Assembly (NCBI RefSeq): GCF_928392795.1
Contig: NZ_CAKMTJ010000008.1
Location: 62,001 to 126,000 of the forward strand
Direction: 5' to 3'
Source of the DNA: Rothia nasimurium
GTDB lineage: Bacteria; Actinomycetota; Actinomycetes; Actinomycetales; Micrococcaceae
DNA length: 64,000 bases
Positions 32,613 to 41,464 of the stretch are shown one piece after another. The notes beneath the pieces are model-generated. The model was given only the letters and a program-made list of their open reading frames with translations. It was not told where the DNA came from and searched no databases. Each line of letters begins with the position of its first letter. Position 1 is the stretch's first letter. The position numbers and the translations under genes are program-made.

Positions 32613-33403
32613 ATAAGCCCTTCGGCCAGCACCTGCACACCCTCGGACGCCCCGCAGTGGGCATGTGGGTCTGCTCAGGTTCACCGGTGGCCGCTGAAAT
32701 CTGCGCCGGTTCCGGCCTGGACTGGCTACTCATTGACGGGGAGCACGGGGTTGCCAGCCTTGAGACGGTGCAGCAGCTCCTGCAGGTGACGGCCGCCTAC
32801 CCGGTTCAGACCATGGTGCGCCTGCCCTCCCTGGACGTTGTCGCTGTTAAGCAGTTCTTGGACGCCGGTGCCCAGAACCTGCTCATTCCCATGGTCGATA
32901 CCGCCCAGATGGCCCAGGACGCGGTCGCTGCTACCCGTTATCCTCCGGCGGGGGTGCGAGGGGTGGGCTCTGCCCTATCCCGTTCAGCCCGTTGGGGCGG
33001 GGTGCCTGGCTACCTGACCGAGGCTGAGAAGTACATTTCGCTTTTTGTGCAGATTGAGTCTGCGGCGGCCGTGGCTAATGCTGAGGAGATTTGCGCGGTG
33101 GACGGCCTGGCTGGGGTTTTTGTTGGCCCCTCAGATTTGGCGGCCTCTATGGGGTTGTTGGGCCAGCAGAATCATCCGCAGGTGGTGGATGCTGTGAAGC
33201 GGGTGATTGAGGTAGCTAGCGCCGCCGGGGTGAAGGTGGGCGTGAATGCCTTTGACCCGGCGCAGGCTGAGGACTACCTGGCTGCCGGTGCTGATTTTAT
33301 TCTGGTGGCCGCCGACGTGCAGCTCCTGGCCCTGGAGTCTAAGAAGCTGGCCGCCCGCTTCATTCAGGACGCCACCCCCGGCTCCGCCGATGTGGGCTAC
33401 TAG
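32597..33403 (+). CDS. hpaI: HpaI, 4-hydroxy-2-oxoheptanedioate aldolase
   Basis: 268 residues, class II pyruvate aldolase of the HpcH/HpaI family. Motifs: GMWVCSGSPVAAEICAGSGL, DWLLIDGEHGVASLETVQQL (catalytic His), TMVRLPSLDVVAVKQFLDAG (active-site Arg), FVQIESAAAVANAEEI (metal Glu) and GVFVGPSDLAASMG (metal Asp). It yields pyruvate and succinate semialdehyde. Last gene of the hpa operon; the first copy of an 84-nt repeat starts 26 nt after its stop. HpaF isomerase was not found in the window. Confidence 0.92.
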   Translation: MSLRLDKPFGQHLHTLGRPAVGMWVCSGSPVAAEICAGSGLDWLLIDGEHGVASLETVQQLLQVTAAYPVQTMVRLPSLDVVAVKQFLDAGAQNLLIPMVDTAQMAQDAVAATRYPPAGVRGVGSALSRSARWGGVPGYLTEAEKYISLFVQIESAAAVANAEEICAVDGLAGVFVGPSDLAASMGLLGQQNHPQVVDAVKRVIEVASAAGVKVGVNAFDPAQAEDYLAAGADFILVAADVQLLALESKKLAARFIQDATPGSADVGY

Positions 33404-33429
33404 GGCCGCGCCTCAGCGTCCTGCCCCTG

Positions 33430-33513
33430 ATGCCACCTCCCAGGCACACGAAATGCGGGGTTTCCTTCGAGATGCGGTAGGAAGAACCGCAGTTCGAAAG
33501 AAACCCCGCATTT
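33430..33513. repeat. 84-nt direct repeat, left copy (stem-loop)
   Basis: 84-nt element containing a stem AAATGCGGGGTTTC (33451-33464) against GAAACCCCGCATTT (33500-33513). It matches the right copy at 34868-34951 at 77 of 84 positions without indels, in the same orientation. The two copies bracket the SLH-protein gene. Confidence 0.85.
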
Positions 33514-33593
33514 TATAGAGCTGATAGGGTTCCACATTTCACAAGTAGCTAGCAACTACTTGGTTTGATGTTCACCCTGAACACGCCTTCTTA

Positions 33594-34664
33594 CTATTCA
33601 CGATCGAAAGCGGCATTGCCCATGACGAGGCTACCCCACCCGTTGTAGCTTGAAGTGTTAATCTTGCGGGTAGCTGTGGCAACAACGTGCACCGAAGACT
33701 TCCCACGGACGTTAACGTTCACAGGGACGTTGTTGCCATGGTTAACGGTACGTTTAAAAACTTCACGTCCATCAACCATAATTTTGACATCAAAGATAGC
33801 GTTTTCGTCGACATCTAACCCCAGGCCACAAGTGAAGACACCTGCATTCTTAGGCACCTTAAAAGAGGCCGTCCTGGTGTTACCAACACTCATATGCAGG
33901 TAAGGTGAGTCACGATAGGTGTACCCGCCGCTGGTAACAATAGTCCTAAAGGAAGTGGAGCTACCGTCAACATCTCTATAGGTAATCTTCCACGGCCACA
34001 AAACGTTATGATTCTCGCTGTAACGGTAGAGGAAAGCGGCCATAGCGTCACGCTTAACGGGTTCTAACGGACGGTAGGTACCATCGTCATAACCGGTAGA
34101 GATACCGGTGTCTCTCATCCAGCAAATCTCTTTATAGAACTGGGAGTTTGCTGGAACATCTCGGAAAGGTGAGCGCTTGTAGGGGGTGTATCGGGGGCTA
34201 CCGGCCAGGCGGTAGAGGAAGGCTGCCATGGCGTCACGGTTAATGGACCACAGAGGGCGGAAAGTACCGTCAGGCCAGCCAGTAGTGATACCGGTCTGAC
34301 GGAGCCAACACATTTCTTTATAGAACTGATCACCGGGACGGACATCACGGAAGGGGGAACGCGTCGGTGGCGTGTAGGCAGGGCTGCCGGAAAGTCGGTA
34401 GAGGAAGGCTGCCATGGCATCGCGGGCTACGTTCTCATAAGGTCGGTAGTAGTGTCTATACCTGCGGGCGGGATCAGTCCAGCCTGTTGAAATTCGATTG
34501 GAATACATCCAATCAATCTCTCGACGGAAGGGGTGAGTGCTGGGAACGTCTTCGAAGTAGGAAGAAGCATGGGCTGCAGGGGCATTAACTAATGCGTTTG
34601 CGGTTGCCAGGGTGCCACCGGCTAAGCCGATGGTCAGTAAATGACGACGATTCAGTTGTGTCAT
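33594..34664 (-). CDS. SLH-domain cell-surface protein
   Basis: About 356 residues from ATG 34664, where GGAGG is 5 nt upstream. The N-terminus has a twin-arginine signal (NRRHLLTIGLAGGTLATANA). Three S-layer homology modules follow at about residues 35-95, 100-155 and 160-215. Each has F-x-D-V, a W-M/L segment, I-(S/T)-T-G-(W/Y), R-P and RDAMAAFLYR. The C-terminal ~130 residues look like a beta-sandwich NPCBM-like carbohydrate-binding domain (ASFKVPKNAGVFTCGLGLDV, VKIMVDGREVFK). Likely attached to the cell-wall polymer. It is an unrelated insertion between hpa and paa genes, flanked by direct repeats and with AT-richer codons. Confidence 0.8.
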   Translation of the reverse strand: MTQLNRRHLLTIGLAGGTLATANALVNAPAAHASSYFEDVPSTHPFRREIDWMYSNRISTGWTDPARRYRHYYRPYENVARDAMAAFLYRLSGSPAYTPPTRSPFRDVRPGDQFYKEMCWLRQTGITTGWPDGTFRPLWSINRDAMAAFLYRLAGSPRYTPYKRSPFRDVPANSQFYKEICWMRDTGISTGYDDGTYRPLEPVKRDAMAAFLYRYSENHNVLWPWKITYRDVDGSSTSFRTIVTSGGYTYRDSPYLHMSVGNTRTASFKVPKNAGVFTCGLGLDVDENAIFDVKIMVDGREVFKRTVNHGNNVPVNVNVRGKSSVHVVATATRKINTSSYNGWGSLVMGNAAFDRE

Positions 34665-34867
34665 GGGAACCTCCACGAAATGGTGTGAGTAATAAAGGCA
34701 GGGGCGCCAGACGGTACCGTGTGCCTGGTTACATTCTATCGAGGTGGAGGCCTTAAGCTGAGTAAATACTGGGGGATAAATATGGATTTACCTTGCTTAT
34801 GCTGGTTACTAGCCCTTTGATGCTGGGTGATGGAGCGCTTTTACCTTTATCCATGCCCCTTCTTTTT
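34665..34867. promoter_or_regulatory. Upstream region of the SLH gene
   Basis: No gene seen. The region is AT-richer, with a small ACGGTACCGT palindrome. On the reverse strand a possible -10 TAGAAT lies some 70 nt upstream of the start. No convincing -35 was found. Confidence 0.3.
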
Positions 34868-34951
34868 ATGCCACCTCCCAGACGCACGAAATGCGGGGTT
34901 TCCTTCGAGATGCAGCAGAAAGAACCGCAGTTAGAAGGAAACCCCGCATTT
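34868..34951. repeat. 84-nt direct repeat, right copy (stem-loop)
   Basis: Right copy of the element at 33430-33513. Here the stem is a perfect 18 bp (AAATGCGGGGTTTCCTTC and complement). It begins the region just downstream of the paaG-like stop and may serve as its terminator. Confidence 0.85.
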
Positions 34952-34965
34952 CGCGTTCCAGACGC

Positions 34966-35736
34966 TTACCTACCCCGAAACACCGGCGTCCGCTTCTCTG
35001 TGAAAGCGGCGAAGCCTTCGGCATAGTCCGCAGAGGAGCACAGCTCCCCCTGGGCCTTGTTCTCAGCTTCAACAGACTCCCAGAGGCCCACCCGGGCGTC
35101 TCGCACCTGGGCCACCAACTGCTTCGAAGCAACAAAAGCCCCGGTCGCCCCGGCGGCCACCTTGGCCACCTTCTCGCGGGTAAAGTCTAGGAGCTCCTCA
35201 GCAGGAACAGCCCGGCTAAAGAGCCCAGCAGCCACCGCCTCAGCCCCAGAAATCAGATCAGCCGTATAAATCAGGTCCAGGGCCCGGTGGGCACCCAGCC
35301 GCTCCACAAAGAGGGCGTGCCCACCAGAATCCAGGGTGGCGCCCAGGTTGGCAAAGGGGGAGCCAATCTTGGCGTTCTCAGCCACATAGACCACGTCCGT
35401 CGCAATAGCCAGACCCAGCCCAACACCCAGGCAGGGACCCTGCACCGCCGCAAAGGTCGGGGCAGGGAAGGCGCTCATCTTCTTCAGCAGCGGGGTTACC
35501 TGACCGGCCAGGTAGGCGTAGGCGTCGTCCTCGGCAGGTACCAGACCGGCGATATCGCGCCCGGCGCAGAAACCGCGCCCCTCCCCGCGCAGAAGCAGGG
35601 CGCGGACGCCCGCCGCAGCTGCCTCGTCGTAGGCGGCAGAGAGCTCGGCCAGGGCGGCCTCGTTGACGGCGTTCATTTTTTCGGGGGCGTTCAGCACCAC
35701 CTCGGCGACAGCGCCCTCAATGGTCAGATCAATCAA
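34966..35736 (-). CDS. paaG: Enoyl-CoA hydratase/isomerase, PaaG-like
   Basis: 256 residues of the crotonase fold. The oxyanion-hole motifs are GEGRGFCAGRDIAGLVP and AVQGPCLGVGLGLAIATDVV. GSPFANLGATLDSGGHALFV includes the Asp that follows the G-A-T loop in PaaG-type isomerases. As the last gene of the paaABCDE operon (14 nt after paaE) it most likely converts ring-1,2-epoxyphenylacetyl-CoA to oxepin-CoA or performs a later double-bond shift. Distinguishing PaaG from PaaF needs alignment. The operon context favours PaaG. Confidence 0.75.
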   Translation of the reverse strand: MIDLTIEGAVAEVVLNAPEKMNAVNEAALAELSAAYDEAAAAGVRALLLRGEGRGFCAGRDIAGLVPAEDDAYAYLAGQVTPLLKKMSAFPAPTFAAVQGPCLGVGLGLAIATDVVYVAENAKIGSPFANLGATLDSGGHALFVERLGAHRALDLIYTADLISGAEAVAAGLFSRAVPAEELLDFTREKVAKVAAGATGAFVASKQLVAQVRDARVGLWESVEAENKAQGELCSSADYAEGFAAFTEKRTPVFRGR

Positions 35737-35749
35737 GGTTCTTCCCCTC

Positions 35750-36901
35750 CTAGGCGTCGAAGTCCACGGTTACGGCGTCGGAGCAGGGGCGGGTCTGGCA
35801 GGTGAGAATGTAGCCGGCATCGACCTCGTCCTTTTCCAGGGCGTAGTTTTCCTCCATTTTGACGCCACCCGAAACCACTTTGGCGCGGCAGGTTCCGCAG
35901 ACGCCACCGGCGCAGGCGAAGGGCACGTCGGCGCGTACGCGCAGGGCGGCGTTGAGGATGGTTTCGTTGGCAGAGATAGGGGATTCAACGGAGGAGGAGG
36001 TGCCGTCCAGGTTGAAGGAAATAGTGTAGTTGGCACCAGACGGGTCAGCTTCCACGGCCCGGCCCTGCTGGCCTGCGGGGGTTTCGGGCTTGCCGGTGGT
36101 GAAGAGTTCGAAGCGGACGTCGTCCTCGCGCACACCGCGCTCGGCGAGGGTGTCGCGGCAGAGCTGCACCAGTTCAAAGGGGCCGCAGAGGAACCACTCG
36201 TCGGCCTTGTCCACCTGAATGACGTGGTCCAAGATGGCGTTGAGCTTCTCGTCGTCGATGCGGCCGCTCATGAGCGGGTTGATGCGCTGTTCGCGGGAGA
36301 GCACGTGGTGCACGGCGAAGCGGGTGGGGTAGCGGTCCTTGAGGTCGCCGATTTCTTCGGCGAACATGACGTCCATGGCCGACTTGTTGGCGTAGACCAG
36401 GTCAAAGGTGCTGGTGGGGCTGGCCTTGAGCACGGTGCGGGCGATGGCGATGATGGGGGTGATACCCGAACCGGCGGCGAAGGCGACCATGTGCTCGCGA
36501 CCTGCTGCTGCGGCGTCCTCAGCAATTTTTTCGGGGTTATTCAGACTGGTGATGGTGCTCTTGGAGACGAAGGCACCCTGGGGGTTCATGACGTCGATCT
36601 GGTAGCCGGGTTTGAGGGTGTCGTTGGCCCAGTTGGAGAAGAGGCCACCGAAGTCGCGCTTGATGGCGACGCGGATTTCGCCGGGGGTGGGTTCGGCGCA
36701 GATGGAGTAGGAACGGCGGACTTCCTGCCCGTCAATCTGGGCGCGCAGGGCGACGTACTGGCCCGGCAGGTAGTCGTAGTCGGCAGCGAGCTCGTCGGGC
36801 ACGGCGAAGGTGACTTCGACTGAGTCTTTGGTGAGTTTGCGGACGCCCGCCACGGTCAGCGTGTTAAAGGTGGCGCGGCGGCGGGTGCTGGTGTCGGTCA
36901 T
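35750..36901 (-). CDS. paaE: PaaE, reductase of phenylacetyl-CoA epoxidase
   Basis: 383 residues. Order: FAD domain (YLPGQYVALRAQIDGQEVRR, then SYSICAEP), NADPH domain (MVAFAAGSGITPIIAIARTV, followed by WFLCGPFELV), and a C-terminal plant-type [2Fe-2S] domain. The iron-sulfur ligands are seen in PFACAGGVCGTCRAKVVSGG plus the distal Cys in YILTCQTRPCS. It passes electrons from NADPH to the PaaAC di-iron centre. ATG at 36901, 16 nt after paaD. Confidence 0.95.
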   Translation of the reverse strand: MTDTSTRRRATFNTLTVAGVRKLTKDSVEVTFAVPDELAADYDYLPGQYVALRAQIDGQEVRRSYSICAEPTPGEIRVAIKRDFGGLFSNWANDTLKPGYQIDVMNPQGAFVSKSTITSLNNPEKIAEDAAAAGREHMVAFAAGSGITPIIAIARTVLKASPTSTFDLVYANKSAMDVMFAEEIGDLKDRYPTRFAVHHVLSREQRINPLMSGRIDDEKLNAILDHVIQVDKADEWFLCGPFELVQLCRDTLAERGVREDDVRFELFTTGKPETPAGQQGRAVEADPSGANYTISFNLDGTSSSVESPISANETILNAALRVRADVPFACAGGVCGTCRAKVVSGGVKMEENYALEKDEVDAGYILTCQTRPCSDAVTVDFDA

Positions 36902-36917
36902 GGCGTCTTCCTCGGGT

Positions 36918-37556
36918 CTAGTGAATCTTGAAGTAGTCGAAGGGCTCGGAGCAGGCCTGGCACTGGTAGAGGGCCTTGCAGGAGGTGGAGCCGAAGCGGG
37001 TGAGTTCGCGGGTGGCCAGGGAGTGGCAGCGGGGGCACTTGACGGCCAGACCCAGGCTCACGGGGCCCGCGGCAGCTGTGCCGGTGGGCGGGGCGATGCC
37101 GTACTCGGCAAGGCGAGCCTTGCCGGCCTCGCTCATCCAGTCGGTGCTCCAGGCGGGGGAGAGCACCGTTTCGACGCGCGGGGCCGGGTAGCCGTGGTCG
37201 GTGAAGACCCGGCGGACGTTGGTGGTAATGGCGTCCATGGCCGGGCAGCCGGAGTAGGTGGGGGTAATAACTACAACCGGCTGGTCGCCCTCGTAGCGGG
37301 TGGCCCGAAGAATCCCAAGGTCAGCAATGGAAAGAACGGGAATTTCGGGGTCGGCGACTCGGGCGGCAAGTTCCCACAGGGCGGCGTCCGACCCCTCGGG
37401 GGCAGGTACGGAGCTCTCGGTTTCTAGGGCGGGGGCGGTGTAGCCGGAGTCGGTGTCGAAGCCGAAGCTGAAATCGACTCCGGCGCTGGCCTGCTCGCTG
37501 GTCAGGGCGCTGCTGTCTGAGCAATGGCGGGGCGGACGCTCGCTGCGGGTGTTCAC
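36918..37556 (-). CDS. paaD: PaaD, Fe-S maturation factor (MIP18/DUF59) of the epoxidase
   Basis: 212 residues, GTG start, longer at the N-terminus than E. coli PaaD. The DUF59 core is LAARVADPEIPVLSIADLGI and VITPTYSGCPAMDAITTNVR. The C-terminal zinc-ribbon-like segment has VKCPRCHSLATRELTRFGST and YQCQACSEPFDYFK, with four Cys. Needed for assembly of the PaaABCE complex, probably metal-centre maturation. Located between paaC and paaE, 33 nt after paaC. Confidence 0.92.
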   Translation of the reverse strand: MNTRSERPPRHCSDSSALTSEQASAGVDFSFGFDTDSGYTAPALETESSVPAPEGSDAALWELAARVADPEIPVLSIADLGILRATRYEGDQPVVVITPTYSGCPAMDAITTNVRRVFTDHGYPAPRVETVLSPAWSTDWMSEAGKARLAEYGIAPPTGTAAAGPVSLGLAVKCPRCHSLATRELTRFGSTSCKALYQCQACSEPFDYFKIH

Positions 37557-37589
37557 GGGTGCACCTCCTTGTGCTGGGCCGGCTGGGAA

Positions 37590-38417
37590 CTACCAGGTGG
37601 CGCCGGGGTGGGCGCGAGCGAGGACCTGAAGTTCGGTGAGGATATGGCCGCGGGCTTCGGAGAACTGGCCGGAGCGGTCGCCGCCGCGGGCCTGGGGCAC
37701 GTCGGGTACCTTCAGCTGGGCTTCTTCGATGATGGCGTGCAGGCGCTTTTCGAAGTTCTCGCGCAGGGTGGAGGGCAGGACGGCCACTCCGGGGAGGGCT
37801 GCGGCGTCCTCGAAGTCGTAGAAGAGTTCGTCGATGTAGGGCCACATGTAGTAGAGGCCCTCTTGCATGCGGCGGTTAGATTCTTCGGTGCCGATGCCCA
37901 GTCGCAGAGCCCAGGCGGTGGCGTGGTCCTGGTGGTAGGCGACCTCTTTGAGGGCCTTGGCTGCGATGGCGGCCAGGGTGGGGTCTTCAGACTTCACCAG
38001 GGCTGAGTAGAGCTCGTACTGGTAGTAGCTGAAGATGAGCTGGCGGGCGATGGTCTGCCCAAAATCACCGTTTTCTTGTTCTGCCAGACGGGCTGAGCGG
38101 AACTCTTCTTCGTCGCGGAAGTAGGCCAGATCGTCCTCGGTCTTACCCCAGGCGGTACCCGCGTAGGTGAGGAAGAAGCGGGCGTGGCCGATCAGGTCGA
38201 GGGCGATGTTGCCCAGGGCGATGTCTTCTTCGAGTTCGGGGGCCCGGGAAATCCAGTGGGCCAGGCGCTGGCCCAGCATGAGGGCATCGTCGCCCAGGGC
38301 CAGGGCGTAGCGGGCTACCTCTTCGCTGGCCTGCACACCGGAAGCTGCGATATCTTCGGCGACGATGGATTCGCCCTCGCTGTGGCGGGTCGCTGATTCG
38401 AAGGATGCGTAACTCAT
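37590..38417 (-). CDS. paaC: PaaC, structural subunit of phenylacetyl-CoA epoxidase
   Basis: 275 residues of the ferritin-like fold. Diagnostic stretches: ARYALALGDDALMLGQRLAH, DIALGNIALDLIGHARFFLT, RQLIFSYYQYELYSALVKS and KEVAYHQDHATAWALRLG. It pairs with PaaA but does not carry the di-iron site. The start overlaps the paaB stop by 4 nt, so translation is coupled. Confidence 0.94.
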   Translation of the reverse strand: MSYASFESATRHSEGESIVAEDIAASGVQASEEVARYALALGDDALMLGQRLAHWISRAPELEEDIALGNIALDLIGHARFFLTYAGTAWGKTEDDLAYFRDEEEFRSARLAEQENGDFGQTIARQLIFSYYQYELYSALVKSEDPTLAAIAAKALKEVAYHQDHATAWALRLGIGTEESNRRMQEGLYYMWPYIDELFYDFEDAAALPGVAVLPSTLRENFEKRLHAIIEEAQLKVPDVPQARGGDRSGQFSEARGHILTELQVLARAHPGATW

Positions 38418-38725
38418 AGGTGCTTTACCCCTTCGCTCTTGGTGTAGTAGGTGGCGTGGCGGTAGCTCTTGCCCTGGGATGATTCAAAGAAGCCGCCCTT
38501 GGAGTCGGGGTCGGATGCCAGGATAGCTTCGGCGGGTACAACCCAGACGCTGGTGCCCTCGTTGCGGCGGGTGTAGAGGTCGCGGGCGTTGCGCAGGGCC
38601 ATGGTGGCGTCGGGGGCGTGCAGGGAGCCTGCGTGTACGTGGGAGAGGCCGCGGGAGGACCGGACGAAGACCTCCCAGAGGGGCCATTCGTTGGATTCGG
38701 GTAGGTGGGCGATGTTCTCGGTCAT
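38414..38725 (-). CDS. paaB: PaaB, bridging subunit of phenylacetyl-CoA epoxidase
   Basis: 103 residues, typical PaaB: EWPLWEVFVRSSRGLSHVHA, GSLHAPDATMALRNARDLYT and RNEGTSVWVVPAEAILAS. It links the PaaAC heterodimers. It starts 2 nt after the paaA stop and overlaps paaC. Confidence 0.95.
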   Translation of the reverse strand: MTENIAHLPESNEWPLWEVFVRSSRGLSHVHAGSLHAPDATMALRNARDLYTRRNEGTSVWVVPAEAILASDPDSKGGFFESSQGKSYRHATYYTKSEGVKHL

Positions 38726-38727
38726 GG

Positions 38728-39750
38728 TTAGGCTCCTAGCAGTTCGGAGTGCTGTTCTGCGGTTTTGCGGGCGTATTCGGCGGCGGCTTCGCGCACCCAG
38801 GCGCCTTCTTCGTGGGCGGCACGGCGGCGCTGCATGCGCTGGACGTTGCAGGGGCCGTTACCAGAGATGACGGAGTTGAACTCGTCCCAGTCCAGGGGCC
38901 CGTAGTCGTAGTGGCCGCGTTCTTCGTTCCATTTGAGGTCGGGGTCGGGCAGGGTGAGGCCGAGGGCTTCTGCCTGGGGGACTAGCATGTCGATGAAGCG
39001 CTGGCGCAGCTCATCGTTGGAGAAGCGCTTGATGTTCCAGGCCATGGACTGCTGGGAGTTGGGGGAGTCGGCGTCCGGCGGGCCAAACATCTGTAGGGCG
39101 GGGCCGTAGAAGCGGTTGACGGCGTCCTGGGCCATTTTCTTCTGGGCAGGGGTGCCGTGGGAGAGTTCGTAGAGGATTTCCCAGCCCTGGCGCTGGTGGA
39201 AGGATTCTTCCTTGCAGATACGAACCATGGCGCGGCCGTAGGGGCCGTAGGAGGCGCGGCAGAGGGGCACCTGGTTGCAGATAGCGGCCCCGTCGACCAG
39301 CCAGCCGATAGCGCCCATATCTGCCCAGGTGCGGGCGGGGTAGTTAAAGATAGAGGAATACTTAGCGCGGCCTTCGAGCAACTGCTCGTTGAGGATGTGG
39401 CGGGGGGTGCCGAGGGTTTCGGCGGCGGAGTAGAGGTAGAGGCCGTGGCCGGCTTCGTCCTGTACCTTAGCCATGAGAATGGCCTTGCGCTTGAGGGAGG
39501 GGGCGCGGGTAATCCAGTTGGCTTCGGGCTGCATACCGATGATTTCGGAGTGGGCGTGCTGGGAGACCTGGCGGGTGAGGGTCTTGCGGTACTTTTCGGG
39601 CATCCAGTCGCGGGGTTCGACGCGGGAGTCGTCGGCGATGAGCTTGTCGAAGTAGGCCTGCTCGGCTTCTTCGTTGAGGACGTTTTTGCCCGCCTGGGCG
39701 GGGGCGTCGGCGACGGGGGAGAGGTCGGGGTTCTTCGTCGTTGAAGTCAT
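38728..39750 (-). CDS. paaA: PaaA, catalytic di-iron subunit of phenylacetyl-CoA epoxidase
   Basis: 340 residues. Ferritin-like ligands are visible: [20 protein letters not shown] (E-x-x-H) and [20 protein letters not shown] (E-x-x-H), the two di-iron half-sites. [20 protein letters not shown] is also characteristic. It inserts oxygen into phenylacetyl-CoA to form the 1,2-epoxide. It leads the operon paaABCDEG. Upstream are a promoter (TTGACC/TATATT) and a PaaR-type operator shared with the divergent mmsA gene. Confidence 0.96.
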   Translation of the reverse strand: MTSTTKNPDLSPVADAPAQAGKNVLNEEAEQAYFDKLIADDSRVEPRDWMPEKYRKTLTRQVSQHAHSEIIGMQPEANWITRAPSLKRKAILMAKVQDEAGHGLYLYSAAETLGTPRHILNEQLLEGRAKYSSIFNYPARTWADMGAIGWLVDGAAICNQVPLCRASYGPYGRAMVRICKEESFHQRQGWEILYELSHGTPAQKKMAQDAVNRFYGPALQMFGPPDADSPNSQQSMAWNIKRFSNDELRQRFIDMLVPQAEALGLTLPDPDLKWNEERGHYDYGPLDWDEFNSVISGNGPCNVQRMQRRRAAHEEGAWVREAAAEYARKTAEQHSELLGA

Positions 39751-39808
39751 GTCTGGCTCCTTGCGGGTGCGGGCTGCTCGGGGCGAGGCAGCCCCATCTG
39801 CACTAATT

Positions 39809-39853
39809 ACTGACCGTTCGTTCAGAATATAGTCTTGGGCACATCACGGTCAA
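39809..39853 (-). promoter_or_regulatory. paaA promoter with PaaR-type operator
   Basis: Reverse-strand -35 TTGACC (39848-39853), 16-bp spacer, -10 TATATT (39826-39831). The operator ACTGACCGTTCGTTCAGA at 39809-39826 overlaps the start region. Four similar sites occur in the window. Confidence 0.7.
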
Positions 39854-39952
39854 GCGTAATCTTGGGATTGGCCTCTATGCACCCGTCTATTTTTTCTGTA
39901 TCGTGTGAGCTGATGCACAGAAATCTGTGCGCCCTCACGGAAGGAGGCTTCG

Positions 39953-41452
39953 ATGACGAAGCAGTTAACCCACTACGTCGGCGGCGCCCATCGCCCCGGA
40001 ACCTCAGGTCGTTTCGCCGATGTCTACAACCCCAGCACCGGCCAGGTGCAGGCCCAGGTGCCCCTGGCGTCCGCTGATGAGGTGCGCGATGTTATCGCCA
40101 ACGCCGCAGAAGCCCAGGCCAAGTGGGCTGCTACCAACCCCCAGAAGCGCGCCCGTATTCTGCACCGCTTCGTGGACCTGGTCAACCAGAATGCCGACGA
40201 ACTGGCCGAGATGCTTTCGCTCGAACATGGCAAGACCGTAGCCGACGCCCACGGCGATATCCAGCGCGGCCTTGACGTCGTCGAATTTGCCACCGCCGCC
40301 CCCCACCTACTCAAGGGCGAATACTCCGACTCCGTAGGCACCGGCATCGACGTGTACTCCATGCGTCAGCCCCTGGGTGTGGTCGCTGGTATCACCCCCT
40401 TTAACTTCCCGGCCATGATTCCCCTTTGGAAGTGCGGCCCTGCGATCGCAGCTGGTAACGCCTTCGTCCTCAAGCCCTCAGAGCGTGACCCCTCCGTGCC
40501 CCTGCGCCTGGCTGAGCTCTGGACCGAGGCCGGCCTGCCCGACGGCATCTTCAACGTGGTCAACGGCGATAAGGAGGCCGTTGACACCCTGCTCGATGAC
40601 CCCCGTATTAAGGCTGTTGGCTTCGTGGGCTCCACCCCCATCGCCCAGAGCATCTACGAGCACGCAGCCCGCACCGGCAAGCGCGCCCAGTGCTTCGGCG
40701 GTGCCAAGAACCACCTGATCATCATGCCCGACGCCGACCTCGACCAGGCAGCCGATGCCCTGATCGGTGCAGCCTTCGGCTCTGCCGGTGAACGCTGCAT
40801 GGCTATCTCGGTGGCCGTTCCCGTCGGCCAGGCAACCGCCGACGCCCTGGTCGAAAAACTGGTCGAGCGCACTAAGACCCTCAAGGTCGGTCACGCCCTT
40901 GACCCCGAGGCTGACTTCGGCCCCGTGGTAGCCGCCAGCGCCCTGGAACGCATCGAGGGCTACATCGCCGCCGGTGAGAAGGAGGGCGCTAAGCTCCTGG
41001 TGGACGGCCGCGGAGTCAAGGTCGAAGGCCACGAGGGCGGCTACTACGTCGGTGCTACCCTCTTCGATAAGGTCACCACCGATATGTCTATCTATCGCGA
41101 AGAAATCTTCGGTCCTGTGCTGTCGGTAGTGCGCGTTGATGACTTCGAAGAAGCCCTGGCCCTGCCCACTAACCACGAGTTCGGCAACGGCGTAGCTATC
41201 TACACCCGCGACGGCGATACCGCCCGCGAATTCGCCCGCCGCGTCGATGTGGGTATGGTAGGTGTGAATGTGCCGATCCCCGTGCCGATCGCCTACTACA
41301 CCTTCGGCGGCTGGAAGGCCTCCGGCTTCGGCGACCTCAACCAGCACGGGCCCGACGCCTTCCGCTTCTATACCAAGACCAAGACGGTAACATCCCGCTG
41401 GCCCTCCGGTATTAAAGAGGGCGCCAGCTTCGTCATGCCCACCGGCAACTAA
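39953..41452 (+). CDS. mmsA: MmsA, CoA-acylating methylmalonate-semialdehyde dehydrogenase
   Basis: 499 residues of the aldehyde dehydrogenase fold, with MmsA features: GVVAGITPFNFPAMIPLWKC, VGSTPIAQSIYEHAARTGKR, FGGAKNHLIIMPDADLDQAA (lacking the usual ELGG, as in MmsA) and SAGERCMAISVAV with the catalytic Cys. It converts methylmalonate semialdehyde from valine to propionyl-CoA. It is divergent from paaA across a shared PaaR-type operator, and 12 nt before a 3-hydroxyisobutyryl-CoA hydrolase gene. Confidence 0.92.
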   Translation: MTKQLTHYVGGAHRPGTSGRFADVYNPSTGQVQAQVPLASADEVRDVIANAAEAQAKWAATNPQKRARILHRFVDLVNQNADELAEMLSLEHGKTVADAHGDIQRGLDVVEFATAAPHLLKGEYSDSVGTGIDVYSMRQPLGVVAGITPFNFPAMIPLWKCGPAIAAGNAFVLKPSERDPSVPLRLAELWTEAGLPDGIFNVVNGDKEAVDTLLDDPRIKAVGFVGSTPIAQSIYEHAARTGKRAQCFGGAKNHLIIMPDADLDQAADALIGAAFGSAGERCMAISVAVPVGQATADALVEKLVERTKTLKVGHALDPEADFGPVVAASALERIEGYIAAGEKEGAKLLVDGRGVKVEGHEGGYYVGATLFDKVTTDMSIYREEIFGPVLSVVRVDDFEEALALPTNHEFGNGVAIYTRDGDTAREFARRVDVGMVGVNVPIPVPIAYYTFGGWKASGFGDLNQHGPDAFRFYTKTKTVTSRWPSGIKEGASFVMPTGN

Positions 41453-41464
41453 AGGAGGCCCACC

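Noticed and set aside
33430..34951. Flanking repeats considered as insertion-sequence ends
   Set aside because: The repeats are direct, palindromic in themselves, and enclose no transposase.
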